A stretch of DNA of 64,000 nucleotides from Pacificitalea manganoxidans (GCF_002504165.1 NZ_CP021404.1:1054001-1118000); one strand, 5' to 3'. Counted from the first letter of the stretch, positions 46,809-55,446 are shown. The notes: generated from the letters alone by a model not told the origin. Numbers and translations: made by a program.

Positions 46809-47459
46809 ATGGCAGGCGCCAAATTCGTCCAGAAGGACGCCTACGGGATGATCCTCGATGCAATCGACACCGGGCTATACAAACCCGGTGACAGGCTGGT
46901 GGAATCCGAACTGGCCGAGCGGTTTGGCGTCTCCCGCACCCCGGTGCGCGAGGCCTTGCAGCGGCTCGAGACGCAATCCCTGCTGGAACGGGACGGGCGC
47001 TCGCTGATCGTGGCGTCGCTCGATCATAATCAATTGGCCGAACTATATGTCGTGCGCTGCGAATTGGAGGGGCTGGCCGCGCGGCTGGCCGCTCGTCACG
47101 CCACCGCCGAGGAAGTGCGCGTGCTGGGCGATATGATCGTCGAGGATCGCGCGTTGATGCCCGACCCGAATGCCCTGGCCCGCGCCAACCGCCGCTTTCA
47201 CCGCCAGATCCATCTGGCCTCGCATAACCGGTTTCTGGTGCAGCAACTGGACCTTGTCTACCGTTCGATGGCGTTGATGGCGACGACCTCTCTCGCGGTC
47301 GAAGGACGCAGCGAGACCGCGCTCAGCGAACATCAGCAAATCGTCGATGCCATCGGCGCCCGGGACGAAGACGCCGCTGATGCTAGCCTGCGCAGCCATA
47401 TCTCGAACGCTTTCGTGCAGCGGCTGAAGCAAGACGCGCAGAAGCCGGTGGCCCCCTGA
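46809..47459 (+). CDS. GntR-family transcriptional regulator (FadR/FCD subfamily)
   Basis: The 216-residue protein has an N-terminal winged helix-turn-helix (about 8-70; PGDRLVESELAERFGVSRTPVREALQRLE) and a C-terminal all-helical FCD domain (about 80-210). The latter has the Asp/His pattern of metal-assisted ligand pockets (DPNALARANRRFHRQIH). Such regulators control catabolic genes in response to organic acids. No target gene adjoins it: the next 950 bp are non-coding repeats, so its regulon is elsewhere or autoregulatory. Confidence 0.9.
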   Translation: MAGAKFVQKDAYGMILDAIDTGLYKPGDRLVESELAERFGVSRTPVREALQRLETQSLLERDGRSLIVASLDHNQLAELYVVRCELEGLAARLAARHATAEEVRVLGDMIVEDRALMPDPNALARANRRFHRQIHLASHNRFLVQQLDLVYRSMALMATTSLAVEGRSETALSEHQQIVDAIGARDEDAADASLRSHISNAFVQRLKQDAQKPVAP

Positions 47460-47539
47460 CCAAAGATCTCTGACGCCACCCGCTAGCCCGCGTGGTGGTG
47501 CGACGTTTGGGAGGTGGCAGGTGCGTGACGGGAGCCAGC

Positions 47540-48187
47540 CGCTGAGCGGGGATGGACCGATCATGTGGCGACCAACCGCTGAGCGGGATTTGGGGGGCAA
47601 GGATCGACCCGTTCGGCGATCAGGGCTGGATGGCATCATGAGCTGATCTAACCGCTGGCCGGGATGTGTCAGGGCCGTGCGGCGACCCAGTCTCTGGGTA
47701 GAGGTAGACGGGGTGCGGCATGGCCAACGCTGATTCCTGTAGAGCAGCAAAATTGAAGAGCTAATCGTTGATCGGGGTTCGATGGGTTGTCCGGTGATCC
47801 AATCGCTGGCCGGAAGGTGTCCGGCCGATGTGACGACCAATTGCTAAGCGGAGGTAGGTGACCCGCGTCACGTTCCAACCGCAGATCCGTATCGGGCGGG
47901 CGAAATGAAACGCTAATCGTTGATCCGAATTCGATGGCCTGTGCGGTGATCCAATCGCTGGCCGGAAGGTGTCCGGCCGATGTGACGACCCAGTCGCTGA
48001 GCAGATGTAGAAGAACCGCGTCACGTTCTAACCGCTGACTGGCGGTGGACGGGTCCAAACCGCTGACTGAAACTGGCCGGGCGATATCATGGCCAAACCA
48101 ATGACTGGCGATACATAGGACGGGTGACGCCACAACGGCTGAGCGGAGGTAGACGGGGCGGGTCATGGCCCAACGGCTGAATGGAGC
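47540..48187. repeat. Degenerate tandem repeat array, 38-bp period, about 18 units
   Basis: A core resembling CCAACCGCTGAGCGG recurs at 47540, 47577, 47617, 47653, 47692, 47728, 47766, 47804, 47842, 47880, 47918, 47956, 47995, 48033, 48061, 48099, 48137 and 48175. Almost every spacing is 36-40 and most are exactly 38; one is 28, a ten-base deletion. The remaining part of the unit is more variable, with remnants like GGAGGTAGACGGG and GGTCATGGCC. Units beginning at 47766, 47804 and 47842 are repeated four units later at 47918, 47956 and 47995 with high identity (higher-order repeat). Since 38 is not a multiple of three, the reading frame shifts every unit and the array is not a repeat protein. 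Function unknown. Confidence 0.85.
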
Positions 48188-48409
48188 GAGAACAGACTGC
48201 GTTGGTGTGGGGATTGCGTCGCGCTGGTGCGGCGCCGCTTTGGGTCGTGGCAGGCGAAACGGTGCCCGTCACCACAGCGCCACCCGTCAGGCCGGCCGCT
48301 TCGAACCCGTGATTAGGTCAGCTATGGGGCAGACCACGCGGCGCAGACGCCATCGGCAGGCGGCCCGCCCTCCGGGCACGACACGTCGCATTTGCAGGTG
48401 CCGGTCGGG
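48188..48409. other. Gap between repeat array and glycosyltransferase gene
   Basis: About 220 bp of GC-rich sequence with no gene, ribosome site or repeat that I can support; the array fades out here. Confidence 0.35.
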
Positions 48410-50857
48410 TTATCGGGGGGAATGGGGAAACAACACCTCCTCCATGACAATGGCGCGTAGGGGGATTGTCTCTGTGGCCGCGCGGGCCATGCGCTCGGAT
48501 GCGGTGGGCGGGTGGGATAGGACCGCCTGTATCCGGGCCTTGCGGCGTTGATCCTTTGCCCGGGGGGCGCCGCAGGGGGGCACGGCGCCCTGGGGAGACG
48601 CGGCTGTGCGATCTCCGCTCCTGCCCGGACGGTCCGGCGCCATATCGGCGCTCATATCGTCGGTCGGGTGCTCGGGTCCGTCATGTCGCGTCTCAGGCCC
48701 CGATGGGCCGTCGCCGCTGGCGCTGGTGTGCGGGTGTCCCGGCCCTGCGCCCTGCGCGGTGTGAGGCGCGTCGGCGCCCGTCGCGTCATTTCCGCCGACC
48801 GTTGGTAATCTGTCCGCTTGCGGGCGGCGGGTGGCGAGGCCATGGGCGGTCTTGTCCCAGAAAAACGGACGCCAGATCAATTCTGCCAGCGCCTTCCACG
48901 CGGCGAGCGTCGCGAGCGGGTAGTAGAGCGTCAGGGCCGGAACCCACGCTCGCAGGTGGCGGCGTTGGGGGCGCGACACGGCGATCATCCCACAGACCAT
49001 GTTGACCAAACCGCACAGCGCCAATCCGGTCGCGACCATCCCCGCCGCGAGGGGATGCGCCACGACGGTTGCGCGCAGCGGATGCGGCAGGCCCAGCGGG
49101 ATTGCCCACGCGGACCATAGAACCGGCGCGGCCAGCGTCTGCACCACCGCGCCTGCGAACATCAGTTGCACACCGAAAAACGCGCGCGGACCGATGGCGC
49201 GCCATAGCTGCACGGGCGCCCGCATATGCACGGCCCAGGTCATCGCGTAGCCTTTGATCCAGCGGCTGCGCTGGCGAATCCACGGCCATGCGCTGCGCGT
49301 CGCCTCTTCCTGCGTGACGGTGCCAATCATCTCGGTGCGGTAGCCCGCACGACGCAGGCGCAGGCCCAGATCCGCATCCTCGGTCACGTTATGCGCGTCC
49401 CATCCCCCCACGGCCTCCAGAGCGGCGCGGCGAAAGAACACGGTCGTCCCCCCCAGCGGGACGGCCAGCCCCAGACGCGCGATGCCGGGCAGGACCAGCC
49501 GGAACCAGATCCCGTAATCGATGGCGAAACAGCGCGACAGCCAGCTGCTGCGCGAATTGTAGATGTCGAGCACACCCTGCAGGCAGCCGACCTGCGGCGG
49601 ACGCGCGGCAAAACCCTGCACCGCTTTCATAACCTGATCGGGCTCGGGCGCGTCTTCGGCGTCCCAAATGCCGATGATGCTGCCGCGGCAGTGGTCGAGC
49701 GCGAAATTCATCGCGCGCGGTTTGGTGCGCAGGGCGCCGGGCGGCACCACGATCACCCGGGCATTGCGGGGCAGCCGGGTGCCGGCAAGCGTGGCGCGCG
49801 TCAGATCATCGCCCGTCTCGACGATCAAACAGATTTCAAGGAGTTCAGGCGGATAGCGCTGTGCCCGCAGCCGGTGCAGCAGCCGCCCGGCGATGACATG
49901 TTCGTGGTAGAGCGGCACCAGCATGGACACCGCGGGCAGCATCGGCCCCGGCATGATGCCCAGCGGAATGGCCCCTTCGGCGCCCGTCTCCGCGATGTCT
50001 GCCTGCCGCGGCGGGCGGGGATGCAGGGTCCGGGTGAGCGCGGGCGGGGTGGCCGCGCCGGGTGCGGTTTGCCGGGTCGGCGCGCGCGCCGGGCGTCGTG
50101 CGGCACAGGTGGCGGCGATTTTCAGCAGTTGCGACAGCCCCGCCAGCACCAGCGCCAGTGTGAACACCGCGACAAAGACGGCCCCTGGGGCCGCGATGGT
50201 CAGCGCGCCAAGCGCAGCCATACCCATGCCCAGCGTCACGCGCCAGCGCCATGCTCCCATCGGGCGGCAGCTCAGCGTCTCGGGACAGCGGGTTTCGGCG
50301 GCGGCCACCAGCCGCGCAGCGGCGGTGGTATGCAGCGCACGGGTGATCGCGTCCTCGGTGGCGACGGTCATGGAGACGGGGCCCAGGGCTGGCTCCAGCC
50401 AGCGGCGCGCGGCGTCGAACCTGTCGGGATGGGCGGTGGCAATCAGCGTCACGCCGCCCAGCCGCCGCCACGGTACCAGCCCCGCGCGCAGGCAGCGCGT
50501 CGGGTCCAGCCGGTCGAGAAGCGCGGGATCGGGGGGGCGTTGATCCAACGCGGCCACGCGCACCTGCCATTGGCGTGCCAGGTGCCGGGTCAGATCCTCC
50601 GCCGTGATCAGCCCGTGCGCCATCAGGATCTGTCCCAACGGGGCCTCCCGGCAGGGTCGCAGGCGCAGCGCGGCGCGCAGGTCGCGGTCGGAAATGACGC
50701 CCGCCCCCCGCAGCAATTCGCCCAAGGGGACGCGGCCGGCGACCGGGTGCAGCTGCGCCTGTGCCCCCACAAGACGCAGCATGCCGTGCGCGGTCGGGTG
50801 CCGGGCATCGACCCGGACCTCAACGGGGTGTAGCTGACCCGGATCGAGTGCCTGCAT
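48410..50857 (-). CDS. Membrane glycosyltransferase family 2 with GspE-type N-terminal domain
   Basis: The 815-residue protein fuses a GspE_N/MshEN-like domain (about 45-165; LGELLRGAGVISDRDLRAAL then PLGQILMAHGLITAEDLTRHLA) to a processive GT2 enzyme. Membrane helices at about 205-250 precede the GT domain (about 300-560) with the acidic IWDAEDAPEPDQ, the TEDADLG motif and RQRSRWIKG (QxxRW). C-terminal helices and a disordered Pro/Gly/His tail (about 690-815) follow. MshEN-type domains can bind cyclic-di-GMP, suggesting a second-messenger-controlled exopolysaccharide synthase. ATG 50857 with CAGGGA upstream is preferred to GTG 50893. A CtrA-type box lies about 70 bp upstream. Confidence 0.85.
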   Translation of the reverse strand: MQALDPGQLHPVEVRVDARHPTAHGMLRLVGAQAQLHPVAGRVPLGELLRGAGVISDRDLRAALRLRPCREAPLGQILMAHGLITAEDLTRHLARQWQVRVAALDQRPPDPALLDRLDPTRCLRAGLVPWRRLGGVTLIATAHPDRFDAARRWLEPALGPVSMTVATEDAITRALHTTAAARLVAAAETRCPETLSCRPMGAWRWRVTLGMGMAALGALTIAAPGAVFVAVFTLALVLAGLSQLLKIAATCAARRPARAPTRQTAPGAATPPALTRTLHPRPPRQADIAETGAEGAIPLGIMPGPMLPAVSMLVPLYHEHVIAGRLLHRLRAQRYPPELLEICLIVETGDDLTRATLAGTRLPRNARVIVVPPGALRTKPRAMNFALDHCRGSIIGIWDAEDAPEPDQVMKAVQGFAARPPQVGCLQGVLDIYNSRSSWLSRCFAIDYGIWFRLVLPGIARLGLAVPLGGTTVFFRRAALEAVGGWDAHNVTEDADLGLRLRRAGYRTEMIGTVTQEEATRSAWPWIRQRSRWIKGYAMTWAVHMRAPVQLWRAIGPRAFFGVQLMFAGAVVQTLAAPVLWSAWAIPLGLPHPLRATVVAHPLAAGMVATGLALCGLVNMVCGMIAVSRPQRRHLRAWVPALTLYYPLATLAAWKALAELIWRPFFWDKTAHGLATRRPQADRLPTVGGNDATGADAPHTAQGAGPGHPHTSASGDGPSGPETRHDGPEHPTDDMSADMAPDRPGRSGDRTAASPQGAVPPCGAPRAKDQRRKARIQAVLSHPPTASERMARAATETIPLRAIVMEEVLFPHSPR

Positions 50858-50926
50858 GGCGCATCCCTGACCTGCACAAGTGACGCCGGTCACCGAACCG
50901 GCCCCGACTTTGTGCCCCGATCAGGG

Positions 50927-50941
50927 TTAAAGGCGCGTTAA
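50927..50941. promoter_or_regulatory. CtrA-type box TTAA-N7-TTAA
   Basis: TTAA at 50927-50930 and TTAA at 50938-50941 are separated by exactly seven GC-rich bases. This is the full consensus bound by the cell-cycle response regulator CtrA in alphaproteobacteria. It lies about 70 bp upstream of the glycosyltransferase start, in an intergenic gap of about 95 bp. Confidence 0.65.
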
Positions 50942-50952
50942 TGCAGCCGAGA

Positions 50953-51708
50953 TCACCGCAGCCGTCTGATATTGCTCACGATGTCGTCGTTGCGGACAAA
51001 AGGCACGTCGTCTGGCACGCCCGGTTCGGGGTGGCTCAGCAGATGCGACAACTCGGCCAGAACCACCGTTGTGATGAACGGCAGGTCAAAGCTCCGAGCG
51101 CGGCGCAGTGGCACCCATTGCAACGCGCCCAGTTCCGGCTGCGCGCGCGAAAAATCATCCACATCCCCCGCCACCGCCGCCGCGCGGGCCGCAAAGAAGC
51201 GCGCGTCGAACCTGCGGCTGCGGGCGGGCGGCGTGACGGCGCGAAACACAAACCGGCAGGCGCTGGCATCAGGGCGCAACCCGGCCTGCGCAAAGGCGTC
51301 CCAGCCGGGGGGGATGGCTGCCAGATCTGCCGTGCTCCACGGCTCGGGGCGTGCCAGCATCAGCCCGGTTTCTTCCCATAATTCACGGATCGCGGCGGCG
51401 ACCAGCGCCTCGGGCAGGGGGGCGTCCGGCCCGTCACGCTCGCAGGCGCCGTCGATGCAAAGCCGCGAGCGGCAGGCGGGGGACAGCGCCCCCGCAAGCC
51501 GCATATGCGCGTCGCCGGGATCGAGCGCGCCGCCGGGAAACACGAATTTCGACGGCATGAACGCCGCCTTTCGCGCGCGCTGGCCCATCAGAACTTCCGG
51601 GCCGTCGGCACCGTGCCGATGCAGGATCAGCGTCGCGGCATGGCGCAGCACGGGGTCAGGCGCGCCGGACCCCACCTTAGCCTGCGGCCTGCGGCGCGGC
51701 GAAGCCAT
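50953..51708 (-). CDS. NUDIX hydrolase
   Basis: The 251-residue protein has a NUDIX box starting FPGGALDPGD and, after an approximately 50-residue insertion, AAIRELWEETGLML. This interrupted arrangement is typical of NUDT7/NUDT8/NUDT19-like CoA or nucleoside-diphosphate pyrophosphatases. The listed start at 51708 overlaps the DUF983 gene by 32 bases and lacks a ribosome site; GTG at 51675, just after the DUF983 stop, is an alternative. It lies in one operon with DUF983. Confidence 0.83.
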   Translation of the reverse strand: MASPRRRPQAKVGSGAPDPVLRHAATLILHRHGADGPEVLMGQRARKAAFMPSKFVFPGGALDPGDAHMRLAGALSPACRSRLCIDGACERDGPDAPLPEALVAAAIRELWEETGLMLARPEPWSTADLAAIPPGWDAFAQAGLRPDASACRFVFRAVTPPARSRRFDARFFAARAAAVAGDVDDFSRAQPELGALQWVPLRRARSFDLPFITTVVLAELSHLLSHPEPGVPDDVPFVRNDDIVSNIRRLR

Positions 51709-52210
51709 GCATGCGCTTGGCCCATTGCAGGCCGACCATCGCCCCTTTCAGTCGCGGCAGCAGATACAGCGACAACGCCACGCAGCCGATCGAAAACGAC
51801 GTGGCAAGGATCAGCGGATCGGGTCGCAGATGGGTAAAGGCCAGATGCAGCATCGGTGCCATGATATGCCCCACCAGCAAGATCGTCAGATAGGCAGGGC
51901 CGTCATCGGCGCGGTGGTGGTGCAATTCCTGCGCGCAAACGGGGCAGGTGTCGCGCACCTTCAGATAGCCTTTCAGCATCGGACCAGAGCCGCAATTCGG
52001 GCAGCGCCCGCGCCAGCCATGCAGCAGCGCAGGTTTTAGCGGGCGCTCCGCCGAGCGGGCACCGTTCTGCGCCGCGTCACGGGGGGCGGGCGCGTCCATG
52101 ACGGTCTCCGCGCCATCGGTCCCGGCATGCGCGGTGGCATGGGCGCGGGACCGTGCAAGCTCTCCGGGGAGGGCAGAGATCTGCTCGGAATGCGGCGTCT
52201 GGGTCTGCAT
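51677..52210 (-). CDS. DUF983 zinc-ribbon membrane protein
   Basis: The 177-residue protein has an N-terminal disordered region, a zinc-ribbon-like CPNCGSGPML...CPVCAQEL (about 85-115) and two C-terminal membrane helices, matching DUF983. Related proteins are often encoded beside cytochrome-oxidase assembly genes; none is here. GAGGACC six bases upstream selects ATG 52210. It is the first gene of the pair with the Nudix hydrolase. Confidence 0.82.
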   Translation of the reverse strand: MQTQTPHSEQISALPGELARSRAHATAHAGTDGAETVMDAPAPRDAAQNGARSAERPLKPALLHGWRGRCPNCGSGPMLKGYLKVRDTCPVCAQELHHHRADDGPAYLTILLVGHIMAPMLHLAFTHLRPDPLILATSFSIGCVALSLYLLPRLKGAMVGLQWAKRMHGFAAPQAAG

Positions 52211-52687
52211 GCAGGTCCTCATCTCGCTAGAATAGGCCAAGTGTCGCTGCGGGCGGTGCGGCAGGCAAGTCTGCGCCCCCTGACCCGGCAGGTCTCATAT
52301 ATCGGCGCCAAGCGCACCTGTTTCGAGTAGACGAAATGTCCGTGCGGCGGGATGTCGCTGTATGCGCTCCGGCGGGCCTCTCGCGTCACGGGCACGCGCG
52401 TCCTGAACGGCGCTCCCTGTAGCGCGTCGCGCATCCGCGGGAGGGGAGCGGCGCGTGCCTCGCGCACCCGCCTCACATCCCGCTCACAGGCTCGTGTCGT
52501 GAAAAAATTGCGGTTTGGCGACGGAAGGCGCGGCGGGCTGCGTTTACCTCTCACAACACGGACGGCAGCCGCCACCGCGACGCTTCCGGTCAGTCTCCCC
52601 AAGACGCTGGCCGACCCTGAGGCACCTCGTCGCGATCTGGCCCGCCACCTCTAACCCCCGTGTTCAGAGCAACTGAGGAGAGACCAC
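52211..52687. other. Intergenic region upstream of the EF-hand gene
   Basis: About 480 bp between divergent DUF983 and the EF-hand gene, which must hold the promoters of both. There is an A/T-richer spot at about 52500-52512 (gtgaaaaaattgcgg), but no sigma-70 or ECF consensus that I would defend, and no gene. Confidence 0.4.
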
Positions 52688-53521
52688 ATGAAACGGATTG
52701 CCCTTCTGAGCGTCCTGATGGCTACAGGCATGGCCACCGCGCCCTTCGCGCAGACCGACACCGCCACGACGACCCGTGGCGCCCATGCCGGAATGATGCC
52801 CGCATTCGCGGACCTCGACACCGATGGCAATGGCGAAATCTCGACCGCCGAAGTCACCGCATGGCAGACCGCCCGCTTTGCCGAGGCCGATACCGATGGC
52901 AGCGGCGACATCACCGCCGAGGAAATCGCGGCCCATATGCAGCAGCAGCAGGCCGAGCGCCACGCCCAGCGTATGCTGAGCCAGCTCGACACCGATGACA
53001 GCGGCACCATCAGCGCCGAAGAAATGGCCGCAAGCCCGATGGCCAAAGGCGCGACCCGCATGTTCGAGCGTTTCGACGCCGACGATGACGGCGTTGTCAG
53101 CGAGGAGGAGTTCACCTCCGCGCAGGACCGGATGCAGCAGCGCATGGAAAAGCGCGGCGACCATAAAGGCGGCGACCGCAAAGGTGGCATGATGGGTCAC
53201 AAAGGCGACCGCGGCCACGGCGATGACCGTCGCGGCGGCGACCACGGCGAGCGTGGCGAGCGCGGCGGCGAACGCGGTGGTGAGCGCGGCGGCGCCCGCG
53301 ACAATGGCCGTGATGGCGCCCGCGGGCCCATGCAGCGCGGCCCGGCACCGAGCTTTGCCGATTTCGACACGGACGGCGACGGCGCGATTTCGGAAGCCGA
53401 GTTCGACGCAGCCCGTCAGGCGATGCGCCCCAACCGCCCCGCCAACGCACCGGGTAGCGCCCCGGCCAACGCCCCGGCGGATGCACCGGCCACCGCACCG
53501 GCAGCCCCGCAGGGCAACTGA
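52688..53521 (+). CDS. Exported EF-hand calcium-binding protein
   Basis: The 277-residue protein has a signal peptide (about 1-21) and five EF-hand loops: DTDGNGEIS (about 45), DTDGSGDIT (68), DTDDSGTIS (101), DADDDGVVS (129) and DTDGDGAIS (about 225), each with the canonical Asp-x-Asp-x-Gly spacing. Between loops four and five lies a Gly/Arg/His/Asp-rich low-complexity stretch with repeated GERGGERGG units. The tail is Ala/Pro-rich. It is followed by a sigma factor/anti-sigma factor/sensor module on the same strand, so it is probably part of an envelope calcium or metal response. The start follows GAGGAGAG. Confidence 0.88.
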   Translation: MKRIALLSVLMATGMATAPFAQTDTATTTRGAHAGMMPAFADLDTDGNGEISTAEVTAWQTARFAEADTDGSGDITAEEIAAHMQQQQAERHAQRMLSQLDTDDSGTISAEEMAASPMAKGATRMFERFDADDDGVVSEEEFTSAQDRMQQRMEKRGDHKGGDRKGGMMGHKGDRGHGDDRRGGDHGERGERGGERGGERGGARDNGRDGARGPMQRGPAPSFADFDTDGDGAISEAEFDAARQAMRPNRPANAPGSAPANAPADAPATAPAAPQGN

Positions 53522-53641
53522 TGCGGATGGCGGGGCGGAGACCCATGATCCGCCCCGCCGCCACCGGCACTCCCTTGCTCGTGCATGTCCGCCATGGTTG
53601 CGCGGGCGAGGGGGAGCCACTAGGCACATGGAACGAGGACC

Positions 53642-54220
53642 ATGCCCCTGGACGCGATGATCGACATACCGGACGACACCCTTCTGGTGCTCTACGCCAA
53701 TGGCGACAGAAGCGCTGCACGTTCCCTGACGCTGCGCCTGACACCGGCTGTGGTCGCACAGGCCCGTCGGATGCTGCGCGATCAGGCCGAGGCCGAGGAC
53801 GTCGCGCAGGAGGCTATGCTGCGGCTTTGGCGGATCGCGCCCGATTGGCGCCCCGGCGAGGCCAAGGTCACGACCTGGCTCTATCGGGTGACGGCGAACC
53901 TGTGCACCGACCGGCTGCGCAAACGGCGCGGCGTCGGTCTCGACCAGATCGCGGAGCCCGAAGACGACACGCCGAGGGCCGAAGAACGGATGCAGATCGC
54001 CGCCCGTGCCGAAGCGCTCGAGCAGGCTTTGAACGCCCTCCCGGAACGCCAGCGCGAAGCCGTCGCGCTGCGCCACATCGAAGGATGGTCGAACCCGGAA
54101 ATTGCAACGGCTATGGATATTACCGTCGAGGCGGTGGAGAGCCTGACCGCGCGGGGCAAGCGCGCGCTCGCGGCGCTCCTGCTGGCCCGGCGCGAAGAAT
54201 TGGGGTTGAGTGATGACTGA
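53642..54220 (+). CDS. ECF-type RNA polymerase sigma factor
   Basis: The 192-residue protein has sigma region 2 (about 30-95; RDQAEAEDVAQEAMLRLWR and TWLYRVTANLCTDRLRKRR) and region 4 (about 125-180; LPERQREAVALRHIEGWSNPEIATAM), with no region 1 or 3, so it is an extracytoplasmic-function sigma factor. Its end overlaps the anti-sigma start, giving coupled translation. The group resembles ECF factors of envelope/metal stress, but its regulon is unknown. Confidence 0.92.
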   Translation: MPLDAMIDIPDDTLLVLYANGDRSAARSLTLRLTPAVVAQARRMLRDQAEAEDVAQEAMLRLWRIAPDWRPGEAKVTTWLYRVTANLCTDRLRKRRGVGLDQIAEPEDDTPRAEERMQIAARAEALEQALNALPERQREAVALRHIEGWSNPEIATAMDITVEAVESLTARGKRALAALLLARREELGLSDD

Positions 54221-54752
54221 CCGTTATGATGAACCTGCCCTCAGCCCCGCGGCGGAGGCCGAACTGGACGCCATGTTTGCCGCAGCCCGGCAAAACCGTG
54301 CGGATCTGGACCCGGCGACGCCCGACCTGCTGGCGCGTATTTTAAGCGATGCGGAGGCCGAGCAGGACGCGCGCGCCGCTGTGCGGCTCAGCGACAGCGG
54401 CGTTGCGCCAGCGTCCGCACGTGCCGACACACCTCCCACGGCGGCATCGAAAGCACCGGGCCGCTGGAGCCTTGCGGCGCTTTTGCGCGGGATCGGGGGC
54501 TGGCCCGCCGCTGCCGGTCTTGCCGCTGCGACGATGGCCGGGGTCTGGATTGGCGTCGATCAACCTGCCGGTCTCGATAGCGTGACAGGCGCGTTCATCG
54601 GCAGCACGACCTCCGGCGGCGTCACCACCACCACCGGCGCCCTGACCGCGGCAAGCACCGGAAGCGATGAGGTCTTGAGCGACGCCTTGCTGGGTGAATA
54701 CGGTTTCACTGCGGATTGGTCCGCTTACGAAGGAATTCTTGCCGATGGCTGA
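54213..54752 (+). CDS. Putative membrane-anchored anti-sigma factor
   Basis: The 179-residue protein has an Ala/Asp-rich cytoplasmic N-terminus, one membrane helix (about 96-115, GWPAAAGLAAATMAGVWIGV) and a Gly/Thr-rich periplasmic tail. It directly follows and overlaps the ECF sigma factor gene, the standard place for its anti-sigma factor. No ZAS zinc motif is visible, so the assignment rests on topology and context. ATG 54213 is chosen. Confidence 0.72.
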   Translation: MTDRYDEPALSPAAEAELDAMFAAARQNRADLDPATPDLLARILSDAEAEQDARAAVRLSDSGVAPASARADTPPTAASKAPGRWSLAALLRGIGGWPAAAGLAAATMAGVWIGVDQPAGLDSVTGAFIGSTTSGGVTTTTGALTAASTGSDEVLSDALLGEYGFTADWSAYEGILADG

Positions 54753-55383
54753 GCCAAGCACGCCTCCCCCCGCGCCCGAAGCCGGTCGCCGCGCCCCGCG
54801 CTGGATGCAGGTTCTGCTGGTGGTGTCGCTGGCGGTGAACCTTGCTGTGCTGGGGGTTGTCGGTGGCACCATGTTCAGCCACCACAGCCGTGGGCCGGAT
54901 GGTGGCCGCGAGATGGCGCATATGGGCGGGCCGGGCGACGCCGCCCGCGGCGATGGTGGTGAACGCCGGGCCGGGCGCGATCCTGCGCGAGTGGCCGATG
55001 TGGCGCGCGCGGATCGGATGCTGAATATCGGGCCTTACGGCACCGCGCTGGAGGTGCCCGACCGGCTGGCTCTGGCCGAGACGTTCCGCACCCGCGCCGG
55101 CAGTTCCAAGCAGGGTTTCCGCGAAATGCGCGAAAGCTTCGAGGCCACGCTCACTCTGCTGCGCGCGGACCCGTTTGACCCCGATGCGCTGCGCGCCCGC
55201 ATGCAGGAGCAAAATGACTTCATCGCCCGCCGGCAGACCCTGAGCCGTGATCTGCTGGTGACGCGGCTGTCGGAAATGACCCCCGCCGAGCGCTCCGCCT
55301 TCGCCGACCGGTTGGAAACCACGCTTCGCCGGGGCCCGGCGAACGGCGCAGTCAACGGCGCGCGCAACGACGCCCGCCCCTGA
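54745..55383 (+). CDS. Periplasmic heavy-metal-sensor-like protein
   Basis: The 212-residue protein has one N-terminal membrane helix (about 20-45), a Gly/Arg linker and a helical domain (about 80-195). The latter contains MRESFEATLTLLRADPFDPDALRARMQEQ and the LTP-like block MTPAERSAFADRLE. This resembles CpxP/Spy/ZraP-type periplasmic metal sensors, which adjust envelope sigma or histidine-kinase responses. It overlaps the anti-sigma factor by eight bases, so the sigma, anti-sigma and sensor form one translational unit. Metal specificity is unknown. Confidence 0.75.
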   Translation: MAEPSTPPPAPEAGRRAPRWMQVLLVVSLAVNLAVLGVVGGTMFSHHSRGPDGGREMAHMGGPGDAARGDGGERRAGRDPARVADVARADRMLNIGPYGTALEVPDRLALAETFRTRAGSSKQGFREMRESFEATLTLLRADPFDPDALRARMQEQNDFIARRQTLSRDLLVTRLSEMTPAERSAFADRLETTLRRGPANGAVNGARNDARP

Positions 55384-55446
55384 CGGGACGGGCGCGACAG
55401 GGTTCCGCCATACAGGCACCGGTCTGCGCGCCGCGTGGATCTAGGC

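Noticed and set aside
47669-48166. A 165-residue minus-strand frame within the 38-bp array
   Set aside because: A 38-bp period changes frame every unit, and the frame has no independent coding evidence.
47540-48187. CRISPR array
   Set aside because: The conserved core is only about 12-20 bp, degenerate, and period 38 leaves no room for repeat plus unique spacer; no cas gene nearby.
49226-50833. A 535-residue plus-strand frame over the glycosyltransferase
   Set aside because: Shadow of the GT2 gene; no motif, and the minus-strand protein has all GT2 signatures.
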